Below, piece by piece: positions 27,380 through 36,618 of a DNA stretch of 64,000 nt. Each line of letters opens with the position of its first letter. Within the stretch, counting starts at the first letter, position 1. Location: positions 1-64,000 of the forward strand of contig DATKAJ010000025.1 in assembly GCA_035498175.1 (NCBI GenBank). Reading direction: 5' to 3'. The position numbers and the translations under genes were made by a program. Below the pieces are notes generated by a model. That model was not told where the DNA came from. It saw only the letters and a program-made list of their open reading frames with translations, and did no database searches. This stretch comes from JALORV01 sp035498175 (GTDB taxonomy: Bacteria > Pseudomonadota > Gammaproteobacteria > Burkholderiales > Burkholderiaceae_F).

Positions 27380-29407
27380 ATGTCCAAGCCCGTGTCCAAG
27401 GTGCTCGTCATCAATGACGAGCCGCTGATCCTGCGCGAACTGCTGAAGGGACTGAACTCCGCCGCGCGTTCGCTCGACAATCCGTATGGCATCACCTTCA
27501 TCGGCGCACTGACGGCCCGGGAAGGTCTGGCGCTGATCGAACGCGACGGCGACGTGCAGACGGCGATCGTCGACGACAAGCTCTACGCGGTGCAGGAAAC
27601 GCGCAAGAAGCGCAATGGAACGCGTGAGGGACCGCGCAATCTGCAGATATCCGCGCTGAAGCTGGTTCAGCGCATTACGGCGCTGCGGCCCGAACTCGAC
27701 ATCTACATCCTGATCGAGAAGGAAAAAGAGGACCGGGTCGTCGATGCGCTGTTCGCCGAGGCGGTTGACGGCTACTTTTACCGCGAGGAGCGCGACTACC
27801 GCGGCATCTACCGCATCCTGAACGCGCAGATCGCCGAGCGTGCGCGCACGCCGTTCTACGACTCGCTGAAAGCCTACGTGCTCGCGGCGAAGGACCCGTG
27901 GCACACGCCCGGCCATTCGAGCGGCGACTCGATGCGCGGCAGCCCCTGGGTCAACGAGTTCTACGACTTCATGGGCGAGCACGTCTTCGACGCGGACCTG
28001 TCCGTCTCCGTCAAGGCGCTCGACTCGCTGATGGAACCGACCGGCGTAATCGCCGAGTCGCAGCAGCTTGCGGCCAAAGCCTTCGGCGCCCGCCGGACCT
28101 TCTTCGCAACCAACGGCACCTCGACCGCGAACAAGGTGATCCTGCAGACGCTGATCGCCCCGGGCGAGAAGCTGCTGCTCGACCGCAACTGCCACAAGTC
28201 GGTGCATCACGGTGTGGTGCTGTCCGGCGCCCGGCCGGTGTACCTCGACTCATCGGTCAACCGCAAGTACGGCGTGTTCGGGCCGGTGCCCAAGCGGACG
28301 ATCCTGAAGGCGATCGAGGAGCACCCCGACGCGCAGCTGCTGGTGCTGACCTCCTGCACCTACGACGGCCTGCGCTACGACCTCAAGCCGATCATCGACG
28401 CGGCGCACGCGAGCAACATCAAGGTACTGATCGACGAGGCGTGGTTCGCGCACGCCCGCTTTCATCCCGCGCTGCGCCCGACCGCGCTTGAGTCCGGTGC
28501 CGACTACGCGACGCAGTCTGCGCACAAGACGCTTTCGGCGCTGTCGCAGGCGGCCTACATCCATGTCAACGATCCCGGCTTCAACGAGCATATCTTCCGC
28601 GAGAACTTCAACATGCATACATCGACGAGCCCGATGTACAGCATGATCGCGAGCCTCGACGTGAGCCGGAAACAGGCCGTGCTCGAGGGCTACAAGCTGC
28701 TGCAGCGGACGCTGATGCTGGCCGACGAGCTGCGCGAGCAGATCAATTCCACCGGTGCCTTCCGCGTGCTCGAGCTCGCCGATCTGCTGCCCGACGAGGT
28801 CAAGGAAGACGGCATCCGGCTCGACCCGACCAAGATCACCGTCGACATCTCCTCCTGCGGCATGACGGTCGACGACCTGCAGAACGAGCTGTACACGCGC
28901 TTCAACATCACCGTCGAGAAGTCGACCTTCAATACGCTGACGCTGCTGCTGACGATCGGCACGACGCGCTCGAAATGCTCACGGCTGTACGACGCGCTGA
29001 TGCGCATCGCACGTGAGAAGCGCGCGCCGCGGCGGCTGTATCGCACGCCTGACCTGCCGCCGTTCACCGAGCTGGTGTCGCTGCCCCGCGATGCCTACTA
29101 CGCATCCGGCGAGCTGGTGACGCTGCTCGATGAGAACGACCAGCTGAACGGCAAGCTCGCCGGACGCATCTGCTGTGACCAGATCGTTCCGTATCCGCCG
29201 GGCATCCCGGTACTGGTGCCGGGGCAGCGCATCACACCCAACATCGTCGACTACCTAGTGCGCTACCTGCGCGTGCAGAACAAGGTGGAACTCCACGGTG
29301 TGGTCTACCAGGGCTACGTGCCGTCGATCCGGGTGCTGACGGACGCCGAGGAGAAACGGCTCGCCCCGCTGCCGGTCGCAAAGGCGGTGCGGCGCCGCGC
29401 GGCGTGA
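27380..29407 (+). CDS. Orn/Lys/Arg decarboxylase with receiver-like N-terminal domain
   Basis: 675 residues of the fold-type I basic amino-acid decarboxylases, PLP enzymes that make putrescine, cadaverine or agmatine. Residues 1-150 form the receiver-like wing domain (KVLVINDEPLILRELLKGL, AIVDDK). The catalytic core has TPGHSSGDS (about 176-184), NGTSTANK, IDEAWFAHARFHP and the PLP lysine, Lys383 in SAHKTL. The C-terminal domain starts near residue 560. It is shorter than E. coli AdiA, LdcI or SpeF (over 700), and which substrate it takes cannot be read by eye. It is not followed by an antiporter gene, so a plain acid-resistance pair is not present. It sits between DUF3579 and the arg genes. 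Confidence 0.92.
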   Translation: MSKPVSKVLVINDEPLILRELLKGLNSAARSLDNPYGITFIGALTAREGLALIERDGDVQTAIVDDKLYAVQETRKKRNGTREGPRNLQISALKLVQRITALRPELDIYILIEKEKEDRVVDALFAEAVDGYFYREERDYRGIYRILNAQIAERARTPFYDSLKAYVLAAKDPWHTPGHSSGDSMRGSPWVNEFYDFMGEHVFDADLSVSVKALDSLMEPTGVIAESQQLAAKAFGARRTFFATNGTSTANKVILQTLIAPGEKLLLDRNCHKSVHHGVVLSGARPVYLDSSVNRKYGVFGPVPKRTILKAIEEHPDAQLLVLTSCTYDGLRYDLKPIIDAAHASNIKVLIDEAWFAHARFHPALRPTALESGADYATQSAHKTLSALSQAAYIHVNDPGFNEHIFRENFNMHTSTSPMYSMIASLDVSRKQAVLEGYKLLQRTLMLADELREQINSTGAFRVLELADLLPDEVKEDGIRLDPTKITVDISSCGMTVDDLQNELYTRFNITVEKSTFNTLTLLLTIGTTRSKCSRLYDALMRIAREKRAPRRLYRTPDLPPFTELVSLPRDAYYASGELVTLLDENDQLNGKLAGRICCDQIVPYPPGIPVLVPGQRITPNIVDYLVRYLRVQNKVELHGVVYQGYVPSIRVLTDAEEKRLAPLPVAKAVRRRAA

Positions 29408-29419
29408 GGAACCCAGGAA

Positions 29420-31066
29420 TCAGGGTCCGCGCACCAGCGCGCGGGCCACGAGTTCGGCTCCCTTTTCTGCGATCATCAGCGTCGGCGCATTCGTATTGCC
29501 CGACGTGATGGTCGGCATGATCGAGGCGTCGATGACGCGCAAGGCGTCGACGCCGTGCACGCGCAGTTCGGCGTCCACCACGGCGGCCGGATCGGCAGCC
29601 GGCCCCATCTTTGCGGTGCCGACCGGGTGAAAGATCGTCGTCCCGATCGTGCCGGCCGCGCGCGCCAGTTCCTCATCGCTCTGCAATTCCGCGCCCGGCA
29701 GAAATTCCTGTGGCGCGAAGCGCGCCAGCGCTGCCGAGGCAACGATGCCGCGCGTAAGCCGCAGCGCCTCTGCCGCGACGCGCCTGTCCTCATCAGTCGA
29801 CAGATAGCGCGGCGCGATCAGCGGCGGCGCGAGCGGATCCGAAGAACGCGGGCGGATGCTGCCGCGCGAGGTCGGCCGCAGGTTGCACACGGACGCAGTG
29901 AATGCCGGAAACGAATGCAGCGGTTCGCCGAAGCGATCGAGCGACAGCGGCTGCACGTGATACTCGACATTGGGCCGCACCTGTTCGCCGCTCGAGCGGG
30001 CAAACGCGCCAAGCTGGCTCGGGCTCATCGTCAAGGGCCCGCGCCGGGTGAAGACGTACTGCAGCGCCATCGCGGCTTTCGCGAGGGGATTCGCGGCCAG
30101 CGTATTCAGCGTCCGCACACCCGAGACTTTGAAGGCCATGCGCAGCTGCAGATGGTCCTGCAGGTTCGACCCGACGCCCGGGCGGTCGACGAGCAGTGAC
30201 ACCTGCAGCGATCGCAGAGCGTCGGCGGGCCCGATTCCAGAGAGCTGCAGCAGCACCGGCGAGGCGACGGCGCCGGCGGCAAGAATCACCTGGCCGCGCG
30301 CGCGCATGCTCGCGGTCGTGCCGTCGCGAAATACTTCCACGCCGACGCAGCGCCGGCCCTCGAAGATAAGCCGTGTCGCCTGCGTGCCGGTCAGCACTGC
30401 GAGATTGGCGCGGCGACCGACTGGCTTCAGGAACGCGCGCGCGGCGTTCCAGCGCTCGCCGCGGCGCTGGTTGACGTCGAAATAGCCGCAGCCCAGATTG
30501 TCGCCACGGTTGAAGTCGTCGCATGCCGGGATGCCCTGCTCTGCCGCTGCCGCGCGGAAGGCGTTCAGGATGGTCCACTCGACGCGGGGCTTTTCGACGC
30601 GCCACTCGTTACCCGCGCCGTGGAACGCATCGGCGCCACCGTAGTAGTCCTCGTGGCGCTTGAAATGCGGCAGCACCTCGTCCCAGCTCCAGCCCGGATT
30701 CGCGCCGTAGCCGTCTCCGGCGCGCCAGCCGTCGTAGTCCTCGCGCTGGCCGCGCATGTAGATCATGCCGTTGATCGACGAGCAGCCCCCGAGTACCCGG
30801 CCGCGCGGATAGCGGATCGCGCGGCCGTTCAGGCCCGGCTCGGACTCGGTCTCAAGGCACCAGTCGGTGCGCGGATTGCCGATGCAATAGAGATAGCCGA
30901 CCGGCACCCGGATCCACAGGTAATCATCGTTGCCTCCGGCCTCCAGCAGCGCGACCCGGCAGGCCGGATCGGCCGACAGCCGGTTCGCCAGCAGGCAGCC
31001 CGCCGTGCCGGCGCCGACGATCACCACGTCGACCTCTCCGATCGCCTCCAACGCACTGGGCCGCAT
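29420..31066 (-). CDS. GMC-family FAD oxidoreductase (choline dehydrogenase-like)
   Basis: 548 residues from the ATG at 31066, which has AAGGAAAG nine bases upstream. The FAD-binding VVIVGAGTAGCLLANRLS is at the N-terminus; RGRVLGGCSSINGMIYMRG and GAVASPVLLQLSGIG are the two GMC signatures; HPVGTAKMG carries the catalytic His and NTNAPTLMIAEKGAEL closes the domain. It oxidises an alcohol such as choline or a polyethylene-glycol-like compound, but the substrate is unknown. There is no signal peptide. Its 3' end faces the decarboxylase and its 5' end is divergent from argD, so the regulatory region is shared with argD. Confidence 0.93.
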   Translation of the reverse strand: MRPSALEAIGEVDVVIVGAGTAGCLLANRLSADPACRVALLEAGGNDDYLWIRVPVGYLYCIGNPRTDWCLETESEPGLNGRAIRYPRGRVLGGCSSINGMIYMRGQREDYDGWRAGDGYGANPGWSWDEVLPHFKRHEDYYGGADAFHGAGNEWRVEKPRVEWTILNAFRAAAAEQGIPACDDFNRGDNLGCGYFDVNQRRGERWNAARAFLKPVGRRANLAVLTGTQATRLIFEGRRCVGVEVFRDGTTASMRARGQVILAAGAVASPVLLQLSGIGPADALRSLQVSLLVDRPGVGSNLQDHLQLRMAFKVSGVRTLNTLAANPLAKAAMALQYVFTRRGPLTMSPSQLGAFARSSGEQVRPNVEYHVQPLSLDRFGEPLHSFPAFTASVCNLRPTSRGSIRPRSSDPLAPPLIAPRYLSTDEDRRVAAEALRLTRGIVASAALARFAPQEFLPGAELQSDEELARAAGTIGTTIFHPVGTAKMGPAADPAAVVDAELRVHGVDALRVIDASIMPTITSGNTNAPTLMIAEKGAELVARALVRGP

Positions 31067-31081
31067 GTCGGCGTCTTTCCT

Positions 31082-31128
31082 TATAATTCTGCAAACGCGG
31101 CTGCAGGTTTCGGGTGCCGCGTTTTTTC
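31082..31128 (+). promoter_or_regulatory. TATAAT element and terminator-like hairpin before argD
   Basis: A perfect TATAAT (31082-31087) is followed by AAACGCGGC (31093-31101) and GCCGCGTTT (31116-31124), a nine-pair stem with a 14-base loop and a T tract. The hairpin ends about 28 bases before the argD start and would sit at the very 5' end of an argD transcript made from this -10. The -35 region is poor. It may be an attenuator, a 5' stabilising hairpin, or the terminator of something short. Confidence 0.5.
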
Positions 31129-31155
31129 TTTGCGGCGACCGCTGGAGTGCGAACA

Positions 31156-32343
31156 ATGACGCACCTCATGAACACTTACAACCGCTTGCCGGTTGCCTTC
31201 ACGCACGGCAAGGGCGCGTGGCTGACCGACGAACAGGGTAACGAATATCTCGATGCGCTGGCGGGCATCGCGGTCAATGGGCTCGGGCACGCGCACGCGC
31301 GACTCGTCGCGGCGCTGCGCGAGCAGGTCGGACGCCTGATCCACACCTCCAACATCTACCGGGTACGCGAGCAGGAAGAGCTGGCCGACCGCCTGTGCGC
31401 GCTGTCCGGGCTCAGCGAAGTGTTCTTCGCGAACTCCGGGTCCGAGGCGAACGAAGGCGCGCTCAAGCTCGTGCGGCTCTATGGGCACAAGAACGGCGAG
31501 CCGCAGGCGCAGACGATCGTGATGGAGCGTGCGTGGCATGGGCGCACATTGGCGACCCTTGCCGCCACAGGCAGTGAGAAAGCGCGCAAGGGCTTCGATC
31601 CCTTGCCGAGCGGATTCATCCGCGTGCCCTACAACGACGTCGCCGCGATCGGGCGCGCAGCCACGGTCGATCCCCGCGTGCGCGCTGTCTGGATCGAGGT
31701 GCTGCAGGGCGAGGGCGGAATCCAGGTCGCCGACCTCGATTACGTCCGCGCGCTGCGCCGGCTGTGCGACGAGCGCGGCTGGCTGCTGATGATCGACGAA
31801 GTGCAGAGCGGCATCGGCCGCACCGGCAAGTGGTTCGCGCACCAGTGGGCCGGCATCGCACCTGATGTGATTACGCTCGCCAAGGGCCTCGGCTCCGGCG
31901 TGCCGATCGGTGCGGTGCTGGCCGGCGGACGCGCCGCCGGAGTGTTCGGCCCGGGCCAGCACGGCACCACCTTCGGTGGCGGGCCGCTGGCAATGCGCGC
32001 GGGGATTGAAACGCTGCAGATCATCGAATCCGAGGGCCTGATGGCGAACGCCGTGGCGCAGGGCGAACGCGTACGCCGCGGGCTCGCGCGCGAACTGGCG
32101 GACGTCGCCGGGGTCGTCGAGATCCGCGGCATGGGCCTGATGATCGGTGTCGAACTCGATCGTCCCTGCGGCGAACTGGTGCGCACGGCGCTGGCTGCCG
32201 GCCTGCTGATCAACGTCACGCAGGACCGCGTCATCCGCCTGCTGCCGCCGCTCGTCCTCAATGCCGCCGAGGCCGACCAGATCGTCGCGCGCCTTGCCCC
32301 GGCGATCCGCAGTTTCCTCGCGCCGGCTGCGCGCGCGGCCTGA
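31156..32343 (+). CDS. argD: Acetylornithine aminotransferase
   Basis: 395 residues from the ATG at 31156, chosen for the GGAG eight bases upstream. It is a class III PLP aminotransferase that makes N-acetylornithine in arginine synthesis. NSGSEANEGALKLVR, ERAWHGRT, the Asp of LLMIDEVQSGIGRTG, and the PLP lysine in ITLAKGLGSGVPIGAV are all present, then HGTTFGGGPLA. It is followed five bases later by argF, so argD-argF-argG form one operon for the middle and late arginine pathway. Confidence 0.96.
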   Translation: MTHLMNTYNRLPVAFTHGKGAWLTDEQGNEYLDALAGIAVNGLGHAHARLVAALREQVGRLIHTSNIYRVREQEELADRLCALSGLSEVFFANSGSEANEGALKLVRLYGHKNGEPQAQTIVMERAWHGRTLATLAATGSEKARKGFDPLPSGFIRVPYNDVAAIGRAATVDPRVRAVWIEVLQGEGGIQVADLDYVRALRRLCDERGWLLMIDEVQSGIGRTGKWFAHQWAGIAPDVITLAKGLGSGVPIGAVLAGGRAAGVFGPGQHGTTFGGGPLAMRAGIETLQIIESEGLMANAVAQGERVRRGLARELADVAGVVEIRGMGLMIGVELDRPCGELVRTALAAGLLINVTQDRVIRLLPPLVLNAAEADQIVARLAPAIRSFLAPAARAA

Positions 32344-32347
32344 CGTC

Positions 32348-33268
32348 GTGACCGAGCCGATCCGCCATTTCCTGCAGCTGCGCGACTTCGCGCCGGACGA
32401 GCTCGCCTGGGTGTTCGAGCGCGCGCGGGTCATCAAGGAACGCTTCAAACGCTACGAGTTCTACCAGCCGCTGCGCGACCGCACGTTGGCGATGGTGTTC
32501 GAGAAGGCCTCGACGCGAACGCGGGTCTCGTTCGAGGCGGGCATGTACCAGATGGGCGGATCGGTCATCCATATCACGACCGGTGATTCGCAGCTCGGCC
32601 GCGCCGAACCGATCGAAGACACGGCGCGCGTGATCTCGCGCATGGTCGACATCGTGATGATCCGCACGTACGAGCAGTCGAAGATCGAGAGATTTGCTCA
32701 GTACTCTCGCGTGCCGGTCATCAACGGCCTCACCAACGAGTTCCACCCGTGCCAGATCCTTGCCGACATCTACACCTGGATCGAGCACCGAGGGCCGATC
32801 GCCGGGCGCACCGTCGCCTGGATCGGTGACGCCAACAACATGGCCTACACGTGGATCCAGGCGGCGCAACTGCTCGACTTCCACGTCAACGTCTCGACGC
32901 CGCCGCGCTATGCGCTCGACCCGCGGCTGGCACCGCCGGGGCCGCACTTTTCTGTCATGGCCGATCCTATGGCCGCAGCCCGTGGCGCCGATCTCGTCAC
33001 GACCGACGTCTGGACCAGCATGGGCTTCGAGGCCGAGAACGAGGCGCGCCGTGCCGCATTCGCCGGCTGGCAGGTCGACGAGGCGATGATGGACGCGGCG
33101 CGGCCGAATGCGCTGTTCATGCACTGCCTGCCCGCGCATCGCGGCGAGGAAGTGTCTTCAGGAGTGATGGATGGACCGCAGTCGGTCGTCTGGGACGAAG
33201 CGGAGAATCGCCTGCATGCGCAGAAGGCGCTGATGGAATATCTGCTGCTCGGCCGTGCAGTCGGGTAG
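32348..33268 (+). CDS. argF: Ornithine carbamoyltransferase
   Basis: 306 residues from a GTG at 32348, the family length; the frame is open further upstream inside argD. It joins carbamoyl phosphate and ornithine to make citrulline. FEKASTRTRVSFE has the carbamoyl-phosphate site STRTR, NGLTNEFHPCQILAD holds HPCQ, GDANNMAYTWIQAA is the ornithine-binding segment and FMHCLPAHRGEEV has the catalytic Cys of HCLP. It lies five bases after argD and 19 before argG. Confidence 0.97.
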   Translation: MTEPIRHFLQLRDFAPDELAWVFERARVIKERFKRYEFYQPLRDRTLAMVFEKASTRTRVSFEAGMYQMGGSVIHITTGDSQLGRAEPIEDTARVISRMVDIVMIRTYEQSKIERFAQYSRVPVINGLTNEFHPCQILADIYTWIEHRGPIAGRTVAWIGDANNMAYTWIQAAQLLDFHVNVSTPPRYALDPRLAPPGPHFSVMADPMAAARGADLVTTDVWTSMGFEAENEARRAAFAGWQVDEAMMDAARPNALFMHCLPAHRGEEVSSGVMDGPQSVVWDEAENRLHAQKALMEYLLLGRAVG

Positions 33269-33287
33269 CGCAACGTCGAGCCACATC

Positions 33288-34628
33288 ATGTCCACCATTC
33301 TGCAAAGCCTGCCCATCGGCGAGCGCGTCGGCATCGCCTTCTCGGGCGGGCTCGACACCAGCGCAGCGCTGCTGTGGATGCGCCAGAAAGGCGCCATCCC
33401 GTGCGCCTACACCGCCAACCTCGGCCAGCCCGACGAACCCGACTACGAGGACATTCCACGCAAGGCCCTCGCCTACGGGGCGGAAAAGGCGCGGCTCATC
33501 GATTGCCGCCAGCAGCTCGTCGCTGAGGGGCTGTCCGCGCTGCAGTGCGGCGCCTTCCACATATCGACCGCGGGGCTCACGTACTTCAACACGACTCCGA
33601 TCGGACGTGCCGTCACCGGCACGCTGCTGGTCGCAGCGATGAAGGAGGACGACGTCCACATCTGGGGTGACGGCAGCACCTACAAGGGCAACGACATCGA
33701 GCGCTTCTACCGCTACGGCCTGCTCGCGAACCCGGTGCTGCGCATCTACAAGCCGTGGCTCGACCAGAGCTTCATCGACGAGCTCGGCGGCCGCGCCGAA
33801 ATGTCGGAGTTCATGAAGAAGGCGGGCTTTGCGTATCGCATGTCGAGTGAGAAGGCCTACTCGACCGATTCGAACATGCTCGGTGCGACGCACGAGGCCA
33901 AGGATCTGGAATACCTCGCCAGCGGCATCCGCATCGTGCAGCCCATCATGGGCGTCGCGTTCTGGCGCGATGACGTTGCCATCAAGCGTGAGGAAGTGAC
34001 GGTGCGCTTCGACGAGGGGCGGCCGATCGCGCTCAACGGCATCGAGTACACCGACGCAGTGGAACTGGTGGCCGAAGCCAACCGCATCGGCGGGCGCCAC
34101 GGACTCGGCATGTCGGACCAGATCGAGAACCGCATCATCGAGGCCAAGAGCCGCGGCATCTACGAAGCGCCCGGTCTCGCGCTGCTGTTCATCGCCTATG
34201 AGCGCCTGATTACCGGCATCCACAACGAAGACACGATCGAGCAGTACCGCGACCAGGGCCGCCGGCTCGGACGGCTGCTCTATCAGGGCCGCTGGTTCGA
34301 TCCGCAGGCGATCATGCTGCGCGAGAGCGCGCAGCGCTGGGTCGCGCGCGCGATCACCGGCGAAGTGACGCTGGAACTGCGCCGGGGCAACGACTATTCG
34401 ATCCTGAACACGGAGTCGCCCAACCTGACGTACAAGCCCGAACGCCTGACGATGGAAAAGGGCGAATCGGTGTTCTCGCCGGCCGACCGCATCGGACAGC
34501 TGACAATGCGCAACCTTGACATCACCGACACGCGCGACAAGCTGATCGCGTACGCGAAGGCCGGCCTGCTGGCGGCACCGGAAGGTGTGTCCCTCCCGCA
34601 GCTGGCCGAAGCGCCCAAGCGCAAGTAG
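33288..34628 (+). CDS. argG: Argininosuccinate synthase
   Basis: 446 residues (E. coli ArgG is 447). It condenses citrulline and aspartate with ATP. The ATP pyrophosphatase loop is FSGGLDTSAALLWMR; further conserved runs are YTANLGQPDEPDYEDIP, GDGSTYKGNDIERFYRYG and DSNMLGATHEAKDLE. The N-terminal form and length match the E. coli-like subgroup and not the shorter Bacillus-like one. The start is the ATG at 33288; upstream codons in the frame overlap argF. A terminator is seen 170 bases downstream. Confidence 0.97.
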   Translation: MSTILQSLPIGERVGIAFSGGLDTSAALLWMRQKGAIPCAYTANLGQPDEPDYEDIPRKALAYGAEKARLIDCRQQLVAEGLSALQCGAFHISTAGLTYFNTTPIGRAVTGTLLVAAMKEDDVHIWGDGSTYKGNDIERFYRYGLLANPVLRIYKPWLDQSFIDELGGRAEMSEFMKKAGFAYRMSSEKAYSTDSNMLGATHEAKDLEYLASGIRIVQPIMGVAFWRDDVAIKREEVTVRFDEGRPIALNGIEYTDAVELVAEANRIGGRHGLGMSDQIENRIIEAKSRGIYEAPGLALLFIAYERLITGIHNEDTIEQYRDQGRRLGRLLYQGRWFDPQAIMLRESAQRWVARAITGEVTLELRRGNDYSILNTESPNLTYKPERLTMEKGESVFSPADRIGQLTMRNLDITDTRDKLIAYAKAGLLAAPEGVSLPQLAEAPKRK

Positions 34629-34798
34629 GCCTAGCGACCGCGGCGGCTACGCGCGGCACAAGCCGTTTGGATGAGTGCGCGCCGGCCGCTTTGGTGAGAC
34701 AGTGGCGTCGTTCGCGGCCGCCGGTGCTCTGCGCGTTCCTCACCGCAAGCGAGCTCTCCGACCGGCAGCCGGGACATCTGGATCGCAGCGACACTTTC

Positions 34799-34826
34799 GG
34801 GTCCGCCTTCGCGGGCCCATTTTTCT
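34799..34826 (+). terminator. Terminator of the argDFG operon
   Basis: GGGTCCGC (34799-34806) pairs with GCGGGCCC (34811-34818), eight pairs with one G-T, a CTTC loop, and then ATTTTTCTTC. It abuts the stop of convergent murB. Confidence 0.85.
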
Positions 34827-34829
34827 TCG

Positions 34830-35849
34830 TCAGACAATCAGCGGCTCGGGCTCGAGCGCAATGCCGAACTTCTGGCGCACGCGATCCTGCACCTCGTGCG
34901 CGAGCTGCAGCAACTCGGCCCCGGTGGCTCCGCCGCGATTGACGAGCACCAGCGCCTGACGCTCGAACACCGCCGCACGGCCGCGCACGTAGCCCTTCAG
35001 GCCGCACGCCTCGATCAGCCAGCCGGCCGCGAGCTTGTAACGACCGCCGCCGATGTCGTGGCTCACCATCGACGGGTGATGTGCAATCAGTTCATTGCGG
35101 AGCTGTCGCGTCACCACCGGATTCTTGAAGAAGCTGCCGGCGTTTCCGACGTGCGTCGGGTCGGGCAGCTTGCGGCGGCGGATCGCGACGACCGCGTCGA
35201 AGACGTCGCGCGCGGTCGGCCGCAGCACTCGACGCTGGCGCAGTTCATTCTCGACGTCCGCATAACCGGTCACCGGCCGCCAGTCGACCGGCAGCGCCAG
35301 CGTCAGCGCGACGATCACGTAGCGCCCCGCCTGCGCCTTGAACACGCTGTCGCGATAACCGAATCCGCAGGCGGCCGCGTCGAAGCCCACACGTGAACCA
35401 TTCAGCAGGTCGACCGCTTCGAGGAAGCCGAAGCGCTCGGCGAGCTCGATGCCATACGCACCGATGTTCTGGATCGGAGCAGCGCCCACTGCGCCTGGAA
35501 TCAGTGCAAGGTTTTCGACACCGGCAAGGCCGTCGCCCAGCAGGCGCACGACGGTCTCGTGCCAGTTCTCGCCGCCGCCGACGCGAACGTGGTGCCGGCC
35601 CGTCAGGACGCCGAGCCGCTCGTAGCCCGGGATCTCGATCTTCAGTACGAGCCCTTCGAAATCGCCGGTAAACAGGATGTTGCTGCCGCCGCCCAGAACC
35701 AGGCGTGGCATCTCCCGCAGTTGCGGCGTGTTCACTGCTTCGGCGAGTTCGTCTTCACCGCGAACGCGAGCGAAGTGTGTTGCACGCACGTCGACCCCGA
35801 ACGTGTTGAACGGTGCGAGACTGACGTTGCGCTCGATGATGACTGACAT
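34830..35849 (-). CDS. murB: UDP-N-acetylenolpyruvoylglucosamine reductase
   Basis: 339 residues from the ATG at 35849 (E. coli MurB is 342). A FAD enzyme that reduces UDP-GlcNAc-enolpyruvate to UDP-MurNAc in wall synthesis. NTFGVDVRATHFARV, LVLGGGSNILF, GIPGAVGAAPIQNIGAYG-like sequence (LIPGAVGAAPIQNIGAYG), GYRDSVFK and GNAGSFFKNPVV are conserved. No Shine-Dalgarno sequence is visible; instead TACAAT (minus strand) ends about seven bases before the ATG, so the message could be leaderless. It is divergent from yajQ with only 56 bases between the starts. Confidence 0.96.
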   Translation of the reverse strand: MSVIIERNVSLAPFNTFGVDVRATHFARVRGEDELAEAVNTPQLREMPRLVLGGGSNILFTGDFEGLVLKIEIPGYERLGVLTGRHHVRVGGGENWHETVVRLLGDGLAGVENLALIPGAVGAAPIQNIGAYGIELAERFGFLEAVDLLNGSRVGFDAAACGFGYRDSVFKAQAGRYVIVALTLALPVDWRPVTGYADVENELRQRRVLRPTARDVFDAVVAIRRRKLPDPTHVGNAGSFFKNPVVTRQLRNELIAHHPSMVSHDIGGGRYKLAAGWLIEACGLKGYVRGRAAVFERQALVLVNRGGATGAELLQLAHEVQDRVRQKFGIALEPEPLIV

Positions 35850-35905
35850 CCGGGCATTGTATGAGCGCGAATCGCCCGCACCCGGAAACCTGCTGGAGGC
35901 CGCTC

Positions 35906-36391
35906 GTGCCATCGTTCGATGCCGTCTGCAAACCCAACATGGTCGAACTGCGCAATGCGCTCGACCAGGCCAACAGGGAGATCGGCACCCGCTTCGACTT
36001 CAAGGGTTCGGACGCACGCATCGAAGGCAAGGACTACGAACTGACGGCGTACGCTGACGACGAGTTCAAACTGGGGCAGGTGCGCGACGTGCTGGTCGCG
36101 CGCATGGCTAGGCGTGGCGTTGACGTGCGGCTGCTCGACCTCGGCAAGCCGGAGAAGATTTCCGGCGACCGACTGAAGCAGTCGATCAAGCTACGCCACG
36201 GCATCGACGCGGCCCTGGCCCGGAGCATCGTCGCGCTGCTGAAGGACAGCAGACTCAAGGTGAGCAGCGCCATCCAGGGCGATGTCGTTCGCGTCAGCGG
36301 CGCGAAGAAGGACACACTCCAGGAAGCGATCGCGCTGCTGCGAGCAAGGATCACCGAGGTCCCGTTGAGCTTCGAGAACTTTCGCGACTAG
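35906..36391 (+). CDS. yajQ: YajQ family nucleotide-binding protein
   Basis: 161 residues from the GTG at 35906, which has TGGAGG seven bases upstream and gives the family start (V/M)PSFDAVC. Two ferredoxin-like repeats are visible, with ELRNALDQANREIGTRFDFKGSDA and the later IQGDVVRVSGAKKD. Members bind nucleotides; in Xanthomonas one acts as a cyclic-di-GMP receptor, so a signalling role is possible here but not shown. It is divergent from murB. Confidence 0.95.
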   Translation: MPSFDAVCKPNMVELRNALDQANREIGTRFDFKGSDARIEGKDYELTAYADDEFKLGQVRDVLVARMARRGVDVRLLDLGKPEKISGDRLKQSIKLRHGIDAALARSIVALLKDSRLKVSSAIQGDVVRVSGAKKDTLQEAIALLRARITEVPLSFENFRD

Positions 36392-36446
36392 GCCCGCGCG
36401 CGCAGACGGGGCGGTGTCCCGACGCACCGCCGACTCCTCCGCCGGC

Positions 36447-36462
36447 CGGTCGGTACCGACCG
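36447..36462. repeat. Perfect 16-base palindrome downstream of yajQ
   Basis: CGGTCGGTACCGACCG is fully self-complementary. It lies in the 227-base gap between yajQ and the next gene, 56 bases after the yajQ stop. There is no T run behind it, so an operator is as likely as a terminator. Confidence 0.5.
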
Positions 36463-36618
36463 TTGCTCTCCTGACCGCACCGTCCGCCGCTCTTCGCGGA
36501 CCACTCGCGCGCCTGAACGTTGAAGCTGCACGGTGCACGTCCTACCGTTAGCCGAGCGGTGCAGTTCTCTTTCCATTCGTCGGTCCGGAGAGCCAGCCGG
36601 TAGCCACGCAGGGATGAA

